DNA of 6,778 nt. Source: an uncultured Agathobacter sp. (GTDB taxonomy: Bacteria; Bacillota; Clostridia; Lachnospirales; Lachnospiraceae). The DNA lies in assembly GCA_934358675.1 (NCBI GenBank), contig CAKRKX010000111.1, positions 1 through 6,778 on the forward strand, written 5' to 3'. Below the pieces are notes generated by a model. That model worked only from the letters and a program-made list of their open reading frames with translations, did no database searches and was not told where the DNA came from. A program made the position numbers and the translations under genes. Below, piece after piece: positions 1-5,611 of this stretch; position 1 is the first letter of the stretch; the number at the start of each line of letters is the position of its first letter.

Positions 1-307
1 CCAAAGTTGATTTTGAAATTTGCATAAATCCGGCACCAAGCTGCTGTTGCATTTCATATAGTCTTTTTCGGGAACGGTAGCGGTGTTCTTTGCCATAAAT
101 AATAGTATCTTTGTTTTCTACCCGTACCATGTATATTTCTTTTGGTTGTAAAATGATAATATCATTTTCGTTTTGTAAAGCTGTAATTGGGCTTTCATTT
201 GAACCGAATATATCAAGGGTATGCTGGATGCTGGCAGTGATTTTATCTGCATATATGATGGCATATGGTTCGCTATATTCAGGGGAAAGTTCAATACTTA
301 CTTTCAT
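1..307 (-). CDS. LytTR-domain transcriptional regulator, partial (C-terminus beyond window)
   Basis: This is an open frame read on the minus strand from ATG at 307-305 to the window edge, 102 codons without a stop. The start is fixed by an excellent ribosome binding site (AAAGGAGG, about 7 nt upstream). The protein begins MKVSIELSPEYSEPYAII, and a region of about 45 residues precedes what looks like the start of a LytTR DNA-binding domain (about residue 48 on: DIIILQPKEIYMVRVEN, then YGKEHRYRSRKRLYEM and GFMQISKSTL). This layout without a receiver domain is typical of small stand-alone LytTR regulators of Firmicutes that often precede a DUF3021 membrane protein; that partner would lie outside the window. 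Such proteins bind DNA direct repeats and commonly control their own operon. It is transcribed divergently from the hyd genes. Family assignment is from motif recognition; the target is unknown. Confidence 0.85.
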   Translation of the reverse strand, partial: MKVSIELSPEYSEPYAIIYADKITASIQHTLDIFGSNESPITALQNENDIIILQPKEIYMVRVENKDTIIYGKEHRYRSRKRLYEMQQQLGAGFMQISKSTL

Positions 308-337
308 GTGAAATCCTCCTTTCTTTTTGGTGAGCTA

Positions 338-366
338 ATCATACAATATTTCATGCATAATGTCTT
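338..366 (-). promoter_or_regulatory. Possible promoter of the LytTR gene
   Basis: On the minus strand a TATGAT -10 box (343-338) lies 17 nt downstream of AAGACA (366-361), which matches TTGACA at four of six positions. The -10 is about 30 bp before the start codon of the LytTR gene, a suitable distance. The call rests on box matches only. Confidence 0.3.
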
Positions 367-422
367 GCATTTGAATGTAAGTAGCGAAAAAACATACGTA
401 AGATGCGTTAAAGGTGATATAA

Positions 423-450
423 ATGTAGTTACATATCAGATTGTATACAA
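423..450. promoter_or_regulatory. Two adjacent short palindromes, possible operator
   Basis: ATGTAGTTACAT (423-434) is a 5-bp inverted repeat with a 2-nt spacer, and TTGTATACAA (441-450) is a perfect 10-bp palindrome seven nt away. They lie in the divergent region between the LytTR gene and the hyd leader, upstream of both candidate promoters. The region is AT-rich, where short palindromes arise easily, so a regulator-binding role is only a suggestion. Confidence 0.2.
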
Positions 451-458
451 ATAAAAAC

Positions 459-487
459 TTGTCATAGTCTGTGCCGTATGTTTAAAT
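459..487 (+). promoter_or_regulatory. Possible promoter for the hyd leader
   Basis: TTGTCA (459-464) matches the -35 consensus at five of six positions, and TTAAAT (482-487) matches the -10 at four of six, with a 17-nt spacer. Transcription would start near 494, giving a leader of about 265 nt before the first hyd gene that would include the nested hairpins and terminator at 590-704. Other AT-rich matches are possible. No better promoter was seen in the 54 nt between the terminator and the regulator gene. Confidence 0.25.
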
Positions 488-554
488 AATAATATCGATA
501 TTCGCTTTTCATTTTGTGAGATTCACGATGTGAAAACCGAAATCTACAAAAAAG

Positions 555-671
555 ATGACTCTGACACTAAAACGATTGGTTGAGGTGAAAGGTATGGCAC
601 GAAATAGGAAGACATGGGGATATGCTTGGCAGGCGTTGCGAAGCATAGAATGTTTATGTCAAAATGAGTGA
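555..671 (+). CDS. Short leader ORF (25 or 38 aa), function unknown
   Basis: An open frame runs from ATG at 555 to TGA at 669-671 (38 aa). An internal ATG at 594 gives 25 aa (begins MARNRKTWGYAW, ends ECLCQNE), with a fair ribosome binding site (GAGGTG at 582-587, 6 nt spacing). I prefer 594 because of that site. The stop is five nt before the intrinsic terminator at 677-704. The peptide has two Trp, one Tyr and a Cys-Leu-Cys near its end, but no run of one amino acid of the kind classical leader-peptide attenuators use. It matches no family I recognise. It could be a leader peptide, the tail of a decayed gene, or a chance frame over a structured RNA. Confidence 0.25.
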   Translation: MTLTLKRLVEVKGMARNRKTWGYAWQALRSIECLCQNE

Positions 672-704
672 GTATGGCTGTACCTGTAAGGGTGCAGCTT
701 TTTT
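590..704 (+). promoter_or_regulatory. Candidate cis-regulatory leader RNA (attenuator or riboswitch-like)
   Basis: Nested pairings are visible. TATGCTT (621-627) pairs with AAGCATA (641-647), continuing after a G-G mismatch as GCA (629-631) with TGC (637-639) around a 5-nt loop. Outside this, across a 5/8-nt internal loop, GACAT (611-615) pairs with ATGTC (656-660). Enclosing both, 590-598 can pair with 677-685 over nine base pairs, two of them adjacent G-U wobbles. The 677-684 strand is also the 5' half of the terminator stem (677-684 with 691-698), so the outer helix and the terminator exclude one another. That is the usual layout of a transcriptional switch. It precedes the hyd regulator by 54 nt. 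It does not match a riboswitch class I know, and covariation is untested. Confidence 0.4.
676..704 (+). terminator. Intrinsic terminator in the hyd leader
   Basis: GCTGTACC (677-684) pairs with GGTGCAGC (691-698), with one G-U, around a 6-nt loop, and is followed by six T (699-704). The form is that of a Rho-independent terminator. It lies only 54 nt before the regulator gene on the same strand, with no confident full gene upstream to terminate. A conditional terminator of the hyd operon is therefore more likely than the end of another unit, although it could end a transcript of the short ORF. Confidence 0.6.
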
Positions 705-758
705 AATCATAGGGAATTCGCGCACACTTTATTTTGCAGATAAGGAGACAAGAAATCT

Positions 759-1016
759 ATGGAGACAAGAATTGCTTTAATAGGAATTATTGTGGAAAAC
801 GAAGAAGCTGCGGAGCCACTCAATCATCTGTTGCATGAGTACAGGGATTGCGTGGTTGGACGGATGGGAATCCCGTATCGTGCGCAGGGAGTGAACATTA
901 TCAGCGTCGCGGTCGATGCACCACAGGATAAGATCAATGCCTTATCCGGAAAAATAGGAAGATTGGATGGCGTGAGCGCCAAGACGGTATATTCAAATGT
1001 TACATCAAATCATTGA
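759..1016 (+). CDS. TM1266-type iron-only hydrogenase system regulator (ACT-like)
   Basis: This 85-aa protein matches the small family named after Thermotoga maritima TM1266, which accompanies [FeFe]-hydrogenase maturation genes and is annotated as a putative regulator. The recognisable core is ALIGIIVEN near the start, VVGRMGIPYR at about 32-41, VNIISVAVDAP at about 45-55 and ALSGKIGRLDGV at about 61-72. It has a single ferredoxin-like (ACT/NikR C-terminal-like) fold and no DNA-binding domain, so any regulatory role would need a partner or be allosteric; the true function is not established. The start is supported by AAGGAG at 742-747 with 11-nt spacing. Its last 20 bp overlap the start of hydE, which suggests translational coupling. 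It is the first gene of the operon, directly after the leader terminator. Confidence 0.88.
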   Translation: METRIALIGIIVENEEAAEPLNHLLHEYRDCVVGRMGIPYRAQGVNIISVAVDAPQDKINALSGKIGRLDGVSAKTVYSNVTSNH

Positions 1017-2037
1017 TCGGATCAGAGAACAACAGAATATCAGCCGCGAGGAGCTGGAGATTTTACTGACAACGGAGGATAAGGATGCGCTTGCGTATCT
1101 GGGGGCATCCGCGCGCGAGGTTGCGGATGCGGTGTATGGCAGGCAGGTGTTTATCCGGGGCTTGATCGAGTTTAGCAATTACTGCAAAAACGACTGTCTG
1201 TACTGCGGAATCCGAAGGAGCAATGCGAAAGCGGATCGCTACCGGCTGACGAAGGAAGAAGTTTTATTCTGCTGCGACAATGGTTATGGGCTGGGGTTTC
1301 GGACGTTTGTGCTGCAGGGCGGCGAGGATGGTTATTTTACGGATGAGCGCATCTGCGATCTGGTTGCTTCGATCAAAAAGCGTTATCCGGATTGCGCGGT
1401 GACACTTTCCATCGGAGAAAAAGAAAAGTCAAGTTATCAGGCATTTTTCGATGCGGGCGCGGACCGTTATCTGCTGCGGCACGAGACCGCGGATGAGGCA
1501 CATTACCGGAGTCTGCACCCGAAAGAGATGTCGCTTTCGCACAGAAAGCAGTGTCTGTGGGAGCTGAAAGAGATTGGTTATCAGGTCGGCTGCGGATTCA
1601 TGGTCGGCTCGCCGGAGCAGACGGTGGATACTTTGTATGAGGATTTACAGTTTATTAAGGAATTACAGCCGCATATGGTCGGGATCGGACCCTTTATTCC
1701 GCAGAAGGATACGCCTTTTGGCGAAAAGCAGGCAGGAACGCTGGATCAGACACTTCGGCTTTTGTCCATCATAAGGCTGATCCATCCACATGTGCTGCTT
1801 CCGTCGACCACGGCGCTTGGCACGATCCATCCGCTTGGCCGGGAGAAGGGCATTCAGGCGGGAGCGAATGTCGTGATGCCGAATCTGTCGCCGGTTGCGG
1901 TGCGCGAGAAGTACCGGTTATACGACAACAAGATCTGCACCGGGGATGAGGCGGCGGAATGCAGACACTGCATGTCGCGCCGTATGGAGAGCGTCGGTTA
2001 TCAGGTTGTGGTGTCGCGCGGTGACTATGCAGGTTGA
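997..2037 (+). CDS. hydE: [FeFe]-hydrogenase H-cluster maturase HydE (radical SAM)
   Basis: This 346-aa protein has the family's usual length. The radical-SAM cluster motif CX3CX2C is at C63, C67 and C70 (NYCKNDCLYCGIRR). A second cysteine set CX7CX2C at C314, C322 and C325 corresponds to the accessory Fe-S cluster of Thermotoga HydE, which is dispensable and absent in many homologues but kept here. The conserved LQGGED segment is at about 106-111 and MPNLSP at about 294-299. HydE acts in the cytoplasm on the Fe(CO)2(CN)(Cys) synthon made by HydG and helps build the dithiolate-bridged diiron precursor. The ATG at 997 overlaps the regulator gene by 20 bp and has no clear Shine-Dalgarno sequence, so coupling to the upstream gene probably drives translation. 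A 460-bp palindromic element begins 23 bp after its stop and separates it from hydG. Confidence 0.95.
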   Translation: MLHQIIDRIREQQNISREELEILLTTEDKDALAYLGASAREVADAVYGRQVFIRGLIEFSNYCKNDCLYCGIRRSNAKADRYRLTKEEVLFCCDNGYGLGFRTFVLQGGEDGYFTDERICDLVASIKKRYPDCAVTLSIGEKEKSSYQAFFDAGADRYLLRHETADEAHYRSLHPKEMSLSHRKQCLWELKEIGYQVGCGFMVGSPEQTVDTLYEDLQFIKELQPHMVGIGPFIPQKDTPFGEKQAGTLDQTLRLLSIIRLIHPHVLLPSTTALGTIHPLGREKGIQAGANVVMPNLSPVAVREKYRLYDNKICTGDEAAECRHCMSRRMESVGYQVVVSRGDYAG

Positions 2038-2060
2038 TATTTCACAGAAAATGCGAAATA

Positions 2061-2085
2061 TATCATCCGGATAACTTTATGTTTT
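2061..2085 (+). repeat. Left terminal inverted repeat of the palindromic element
   Basis: This 25-bp stretch is the exact reverse complement of 2496-2520, with the first mismatch at the next base inward. It begins 23 bp after the hydE stop codon. Confidence 0.85.
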
Positions 2086-2495
2086 GTTCTCTTGTTATCC
2101 AAAATTTCGAATTCTTCGCAATAGCCGGTTCGCTTTTTTTATGATTTATGTCCGCCAAAGTTTGGACAATTCCGTGACGGTTGTTCGTCTGAACACAGAC
2201 TGCGTCCGAGAAATTTCGTGTTTGCCTTAATGGACGTTCGAAGGAAACGTGCCGCCGCTGGGCCACCTGTTTGTGAGCAACACAACATAGTGGCGTTCCC
2301 ATAATCACGAAGCGAGTTTGGCCGCGACGGCTCATATCGATTTCGTGAGGACGTCCATTTAGGCAGACTAGAAATTTTGAGCGCATCTGTGTCAGACGGA
2401 CACCGACTCGGAATGATTCAAACGTTGTCGAACAAAAAAATTAAGCGAACCGGTTATTACTGAAGAATTCAAAAAATTTTGTCTAAAATCGAGAA

Positions 2496-2520
2496 AAAAC
2501 ATAAAGTTATCCGGATGATA
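2496..2520 (-). repeat. Right terminal inverted repeat of the palindromic element
   Basis: This is the exact reverse complement of 2061-2085. It ends 49 bp before the hydG start, leaving the hydG ribosome binding site (2560-2566) outside the element. Confidence 0.85.
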
Positions 2521-2569
2521 AGAAATCGGAATTTTGTAAAAGATAGAGCAAATACACTGGGAGGAGATT

Positions 2570-3997
2570 ATGTACGACGTAAAATCATTAAAGGCAGAGG
2601 AATTTATCTCTGACGAGGAAATCAAGGAAACACTGGCATTTGCAGATGCCAACAAGGACAATATGGAGATGGTGGATGCCATCATCGCAAAGGCAAAGGA
2701 GCGCAAAGGTCTGACGCACCGCGAGGCTTCCGTACTTCTGGCATGTGAGAATGAGGAGAAGATCAATGAGGTCTATGAGCTGGCGCAGCAGATCAAAAAG
2801 GATTATTACGGAAACCGTATCGTTCTGTTTGCACCGCTGTATCTGTCCAACTATTGTGTAAACGGGTGCGTATACTGCCCGTATCATCTGAAAAATAAGC
2901 ATATCGCAAGAAAGAAACTGACACAGGAAGAGATCGTTAAAGAAGTTACCGCTTTGCAGGATATGGGACATAAGCGTCTGGCGATCGAGGCCGGCGAGGA
3001 TCCTGTCAACAATCCGATCGAATACATTTTAGAGTGTATCAACACCATTTACAGTATCAAGCACAAAAACGGTGCGATCCGTCGTGTCAATGTCAATATT
3101 GCGGCAACAACCGTTGAAAATTACCGCAAGTTAAAGGAGGCTGGAATCGGAACCTACATTCTGTTCCAGGAGACTTATAATAAGAAAGGATACGAGGAAC
3201 TGCATCCAACCGGACCAAAGCATGATTACGCATATCACACCGAGGCGATGGATCGTGCAATGGAAGGTGGTATCGATGATGTCGGACTTGGCGTTTTGTT
3301 CGGACTGGAGGGATATCGTTACGAGTTTGCCGGACTGCTCATGCATGCAGAGCATCTTGAGGCGGTACACGGTGTCGGACCGCATACGATCAGTGTTCCC
3401 CGTGTGAAAAAAGCGGATGACATCGATCCGAGCGCATTTGACAACGGAATCAGCGATGATACATTTGCGAAGATTTGTGCGCTCATCCGCATTTCCGTTC
3501 CTTATACCGGAATGATCATCTCAACCCGTGAGAGTCAGGCTGTCCGTGAGAAGGTTCTTCCGCTCGGCGTATCACAGATCAGCGGTGCATCCAAGACCAG
3601 TGTCGGCGGATATGCGGATCCGGAGACAGAAAAGGAAGCGGAAGCTACTTCCGAGCAGTTTGATGTCAGTGATCAGAGAACGCTCGATGAGGTAGTCAAT
3701 TGGCTGATGAAGATGGACTATATTCCATCCTTCTGTACCGCATGCTACCGCGAGGGCAGAACGGGAGACCGTTTTATGGCGCTGTGTAAGAGCATGCAGA
3801 TCTTAAATTGCTGCCATCCGAACGCTTTGATGACGCTCAAAGAGTATCTTGAGGACTACGCGAGCGAGGAGACCAGAAAGATCGGCATGGAGCTGATCGA
3901 CCGCGAGATCGAGAAGATTACGAATCCGAAGGTAAAGCAGACAACATATGAGCACATTCACGATATTTCGGAAGGAAAGAGAGATTTCCGTTTCTAG
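2570..3997 (+). CDS. hydG: [FeFe]-hydrogenase H-cluster maturase HydG (radical SAM tyrosine lyase)
   Basis: This 475-aa protein is full length for HydG. It cleaves tyrosine to p-cresol and dehydroglycine and yields the CO and CN- ligands on an iron-cysteine synthon. The radical-SAM motif CX3CX2C is at C96, C100 and C103 (NYCVNGCVYC). The C-terminal motif CX2CX22C at C389, C392 and C415 (FCTACYREGRTGDRF, then NCCHPNA) binds the auxiliary cluster that separates HydG from the related tyrosine lyase ThiH. LAIEAGEDP at about 137-145 and FGLEGYRYE at about 244-252 are typical of the TIM barrel. The start is supported by GGGAGGAG just upstream. It follows the palindromic element, and hydF begins about 125 bp later. 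No missing catalytic residue was noted. Confidence 0.96.
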   Translation: MYDVKSLKAEEFISDEEIKETLAFADANKDNMEMVDAIIAKAKERKGLTHREASVLLACENEEKINEVYELAQQIKKDYYGNRIVLFAPLYLSNYCVNGCVYCPYHLKNKHIARKKLTQEEIVKEVTALQDMGHKRLAIEAGEDPVNNPIEYILECINTIYSIKHKNGAIRRVNVNIAATTVENYRKLKEAGIGTYILFQETYNKKGYEELHPTGPKHDYAYHTEAMDRAMEGGIDDVGLGVLFGLEGYRYEFAGLLMHAEHLEAVHGVGPHTISVPRVKKADDIDPSAFDNGISDDTFAKICALIRISVPYTGMIISTRESQAVREKVLPLGVSQISGASKTSVGGYADPETEKEAEATSEQFDVSDQRTLDEVVNWLMKMDYIPSFCTACYREGRTGDRFMALCKSMQILNCCHPNALMTLKEYLEDYASEETRKIGMELIDREIEKITNPKVKQTTYEHIHDISEGKRDFRF

Positions 3998-4072
3998 TTT
4001 CGAAGATATGTGATGATGTCAGTGGAAATAAGGAATGACGGATTTCAAGCAGACGTGAATTCGATGAATACA

Positions 4073-4100
4073 TAGAGCAGCAGGGAGACTTGCTGCTCTA
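4073..4100 (+). other. Perfect 10-bp intercistronic hairpin between hydG and hydF
   Basis: TAGAGCAGCA (4073-4082) is an exact inverted repeat of TGCTGCTCTA (4091-4100) around an 8-nt loop. No T-run follows, so it is not an intrinsic terminator. It ends 10 nt before the hydF ribosome binding site (AGGAG, 4111-4115). In mRNA it could protect or tune the hydG-hydF junction, for example as a processing or stability element. That role is inferred only from position and stem quality. Confidence 0.65.
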
Positions 4101-4122
4101 CGCATATGGGAGGAGAAAATGC

Positions 4123-5325
4123 ATGGGAACAACTTTGAATGATACACCGTCGGCGAACCGCCTGCATATCGGTGTATTTGGAAAAACAAACAGTGGAAAA
4201 TCATCGCTCATCAACGCATTTACCGGACAGGAGGTGTCGATTTCTTCGGAGGTTGCCGGAACAACGACCGATCCGGTGTACAAGGCAATGGAGATTCATC
4301 CGCTCGGCGCCTGTACGATCATTGATACGGCGGGCTTTGATGATGCAAGCGAGCTTGGAGCAAAGCGTGTGGAGAAGACGAAGCTTGCTGCGGAGAAGAC
4401 GGATGTGGCGGTGATTGTATTTTCTGCGGAAGAAGATCACTTCGCGCAGGAAATGAAATGGTATCATTTTTTTAAAGAAAAAAATACGCCGGTGCTTCTG
4501 ATCATCAACAAGGCGGATCTCGGGGATGCGAAAGCGCTACAGGAATTTCTGGTAAAAGAGACGAACGAACAGCCGCTCATCGTCAGTGCCGCAAAGAATG
4601 AAGGCGTTGACCGGATCAAGGAGGCTCTGGCGCGCAAGGTGCCGGAAAATTTCGGGGAGCGTCTGATCACGGGAACTTTGGTCGGTGAGGACGATCTTGT
4701 CATGCTTGTTATGCCGCAGGATATTCAGGCACCGAAAGGAAGGCTGATTCTGCCGCAGGTGCAGACAACAAGAGAACTTCTCGATAAGAAATGTCTGATC
4801 ATGAGCGTGACAACGGACAAGTTTGTGGCGGCGTTAAAGCAGCTTATGCAGCCGCCGAAGTTGATCATCACGGATTCACAGGTGTTTTCCTATGTGTATG
4901 AAAACAAGCCGAAGGAGAGTATGCTGACCTCGTTTTCGGTGCTTTTTGCCGCGTATAAGGGGGATTTGCCTTATTATGTTGAGGGCGCAAAGCAGATTGA
5001 TTCGCTGACGGAGCAATCGCGTGTTCTGATCGCGGAATGCTGTACGCATGCACCGCTTCAGGAAGATATCGGGCGCGTGAAGATTCCTCGCATGTTAAAG
5101 AAACGTTTCGGAGATGGGATTACTGTGGATCATGTGAGCGGAACGGATTTTCCGCAGGATCTGCGCGGGTATGATCTGATCATTCAGTGCGGAGCGTGCA
5201 TGTTCAACCGCAAGTATGTCCTTTCACGCATTGATCATGCGAAGGAGCAGCAGGTTCCGATGACCAATTACGGTGTGACGATCGCACATCTGACCGGAAT
5301 TTTACCACATGTTGTGATGCCTTAA
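4123..5325 (+). CDS. hydF: [FeFe]-hydrogenase H-cluster maturation GTPase/scaffold HydF
   Basis: This is a 400-aa protein from ATG at 4123, chosen because AGGAG (4111-4115) lies 7 nt upstream; an in-frame TTG at 4090 falls inside the intercistronic hairpin. The N-terminal GTPase domain has Walker A GKTNSGKS (20-27), switch I GTTTDP (46-51), DTAG (68-71), NKAD (129-132) and SAA (155-157). A dimerisation region follows, then the Fe-S domain with CTH at 307-309 and CGAC at 356-359. HydF receives the diiron precursor formed through HydE and HydG and transfers it to apo-hydrogenase. Family motif CXHX(about 44-53)HCXXC is present except that the second His, just before C356, is Gln (Q355). The fourth cluster ligand is known to vary among HydF proteins, so this is probably functional. 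It is the last gene of the operon, followed by a terminator. Confidence 0.95.
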   Translation: MGTTLNDTPSANRLHIGVFGKTNSGKSSLINAFTGQEVSISSEVAGTTTDPVYKAMEIHPLGACTIIDTAGFDDASELGAKRVEKTKLAAEKTDVAVIVFSAEEDHFAQEMKWYHFFKEKNTPVLLIINKADLGDAKALQEFLVKETNEQPLIVSAAKNEGVDRIKEALARKVPENFGERLITGTLVGEDDLVMLVMPQDIQAPKGRLILPQVQTTRELLDKKCLIMSVTTDKFVAALKQLMQPPKLIITDSQVFSYVYENKPKESMLTSFSVLFAAYKGDLPYYVEGAKQIDSLTEQSRVLIAECCTHAPLQEDIGRVKIPRMLKKRFGDGITVDHVSGTDFPQDLRGYDLIIQCGACMFNRKYVLSRIDHAKEQQVPMTNYGVTIAHLTGILPHVVMP

Positions 5326-5330
5326 AATGT

Positions 5331-5362
5331 AAGGAAGCGAGTACAACAGCACTCGCTTCCTT
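5331..5362. terminator. Bidirectional intrinsic terminator between hydF and the toxin-antitoxin pair
   Basis: AAGGAAGCGAGT (5331-5342) and ACTCGCTTCCTT (5351-5362) form a perfect 12-bp stem with an 8-nt loop, five bp after the hydF stop. It is followed by TGTT on the plus strand and by a T-containing stretch (ACATTTTAA) on the minus strand. The genes on either side converge, so it probably stops transcription from both. Confidence 0.8.
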
Positions 5363-5379
5363 TGTTAAAAGAGATTGGA

Positions 5380-5604
5380 TTACAATCCCAGTTCTTTTAT
5401 GATTTCATTTTGCGAATAGGAAGGCTGATATTCGGATTCCCCAGCTTCATATGAGTGAAAAGAGGAAATCTCATCAGGTTCAGGGAGGGTTTCTTCTGCA
5501 TTATAGAGTTTGTATACACCTTGAATCATATCCCAGACTTTTTCGGCTTCCTGATCACTCATGATAGTGACTGCACCCATAATTCTTTCTTTTACGTTTG
5601 ACAT
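5380..5604 (-). CDS. Probable antitoxin of the RelE/ParE-type module
   Basis: This is a 74-aa protein (begins MSNVKERIMGAV, ends NEIIKELGL) encoded 7 bp downstream of the toxin on the same strand. The ATG at 5604 is chosen over an upstream start at 5652, which would overlap the toxin by 41 bp. AAGGAG (5622-5617) precedes it by 12 nt, rather far, so translation may also depend on coupling. Residues about 1-35 look helical (SDQEAEKVWDMIQGVY) and the acidic, probably disordered stretch at about 37-65 (EETLPEPDEISSF, YEAGESEYQ) is typical of an antitoxin tail that wraps its toxin. I recognise no clear DNA-binding fold. The antitoxin call is inferred from position, size and acidity. Confidence 0.65.
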   Translation of the reverse strand: MSNVKERIMGAVTIMSDQEAEKVWDMIQGVYKLYNAEETLPEPDEISSFHSYEAGESEYQPSYSQNEIIKELGL

Positions 5605-5611
5605 CCTATGA

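Larger units (their letters stand above)
2061..2520. mobile_element. Large imperfect-palindrome (foldback/MITE-like) insertion between hydE and hydG
   Basis: The outer 25 bp at each end are perfect inverted repeats (2061-2085 and 2496-2520, beginning TATCATCCGG inward). The similarity continues inward along both arms to GTGA (2273-2276) and TCAC (2305-2308), giving two 216-nt arms around a 28-nt loop. Matching blocks include GAATTCTTC (2109-2117 with 2462-2470), CCGGTTCGCTT (2125-2135 with 2443-2453) and AATGGACGT (2229-2237 with 2351-2359). By eye the arms agree at roughly three quarters of positions. TA at each boundary (2061-2062, 2519-2520) could be a target-site duplication of IS630/Tc1-mariner type, but TA is self-complementary, so this is ambiguous. 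There is no transposase and no convincing gene inside. Transcribed from the hyd operon, it would fold into a very long rod. Confidence 0.75.

Noticed and set aside
111..454. Two plus-strand frames of 66 and 77 codons near the left end
   Set aside because: They are mostly antisense to the LytTR gene, which has clear family motifs and a strong ribosome binding site; the plus frames have neither.
590..704. Leader RNA as a known riboswitch (TPP, cobalamin, SAM, c-di-GMP, fluoride, NiCo, guanidine)
   Set aside because: None of the conserved sequence blocks of these classes that I can recall was found, so no class name is assigned.
2061..2520. The palindrome as a transcription terminator or CRISPR-like repeat array
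   Set aside because: It has a single pair of long arms with no spacer-repeat pattern, and no T-run follows the right end; the TA boundaries and terminal repeats fit an insertion better.
2392..2766. 124-codon minus-strand frame covering the hydG start and part of the palindrome
   Set aside because: It is antisense to the well-supported hydG N-terminus and low in complexity (Ser-rich), with no domain; it is a shadow frame.
4090..4122. Longer hydF start at TTG 4090 (11 extra codons)
   Set aside because: The TTG begins within the intercistronic hairpin and has no ribosome binding site at a proper distance, whereas ATG 4123 has AGGAG 7 nt upstream and gives the usual HydF N-terminus.
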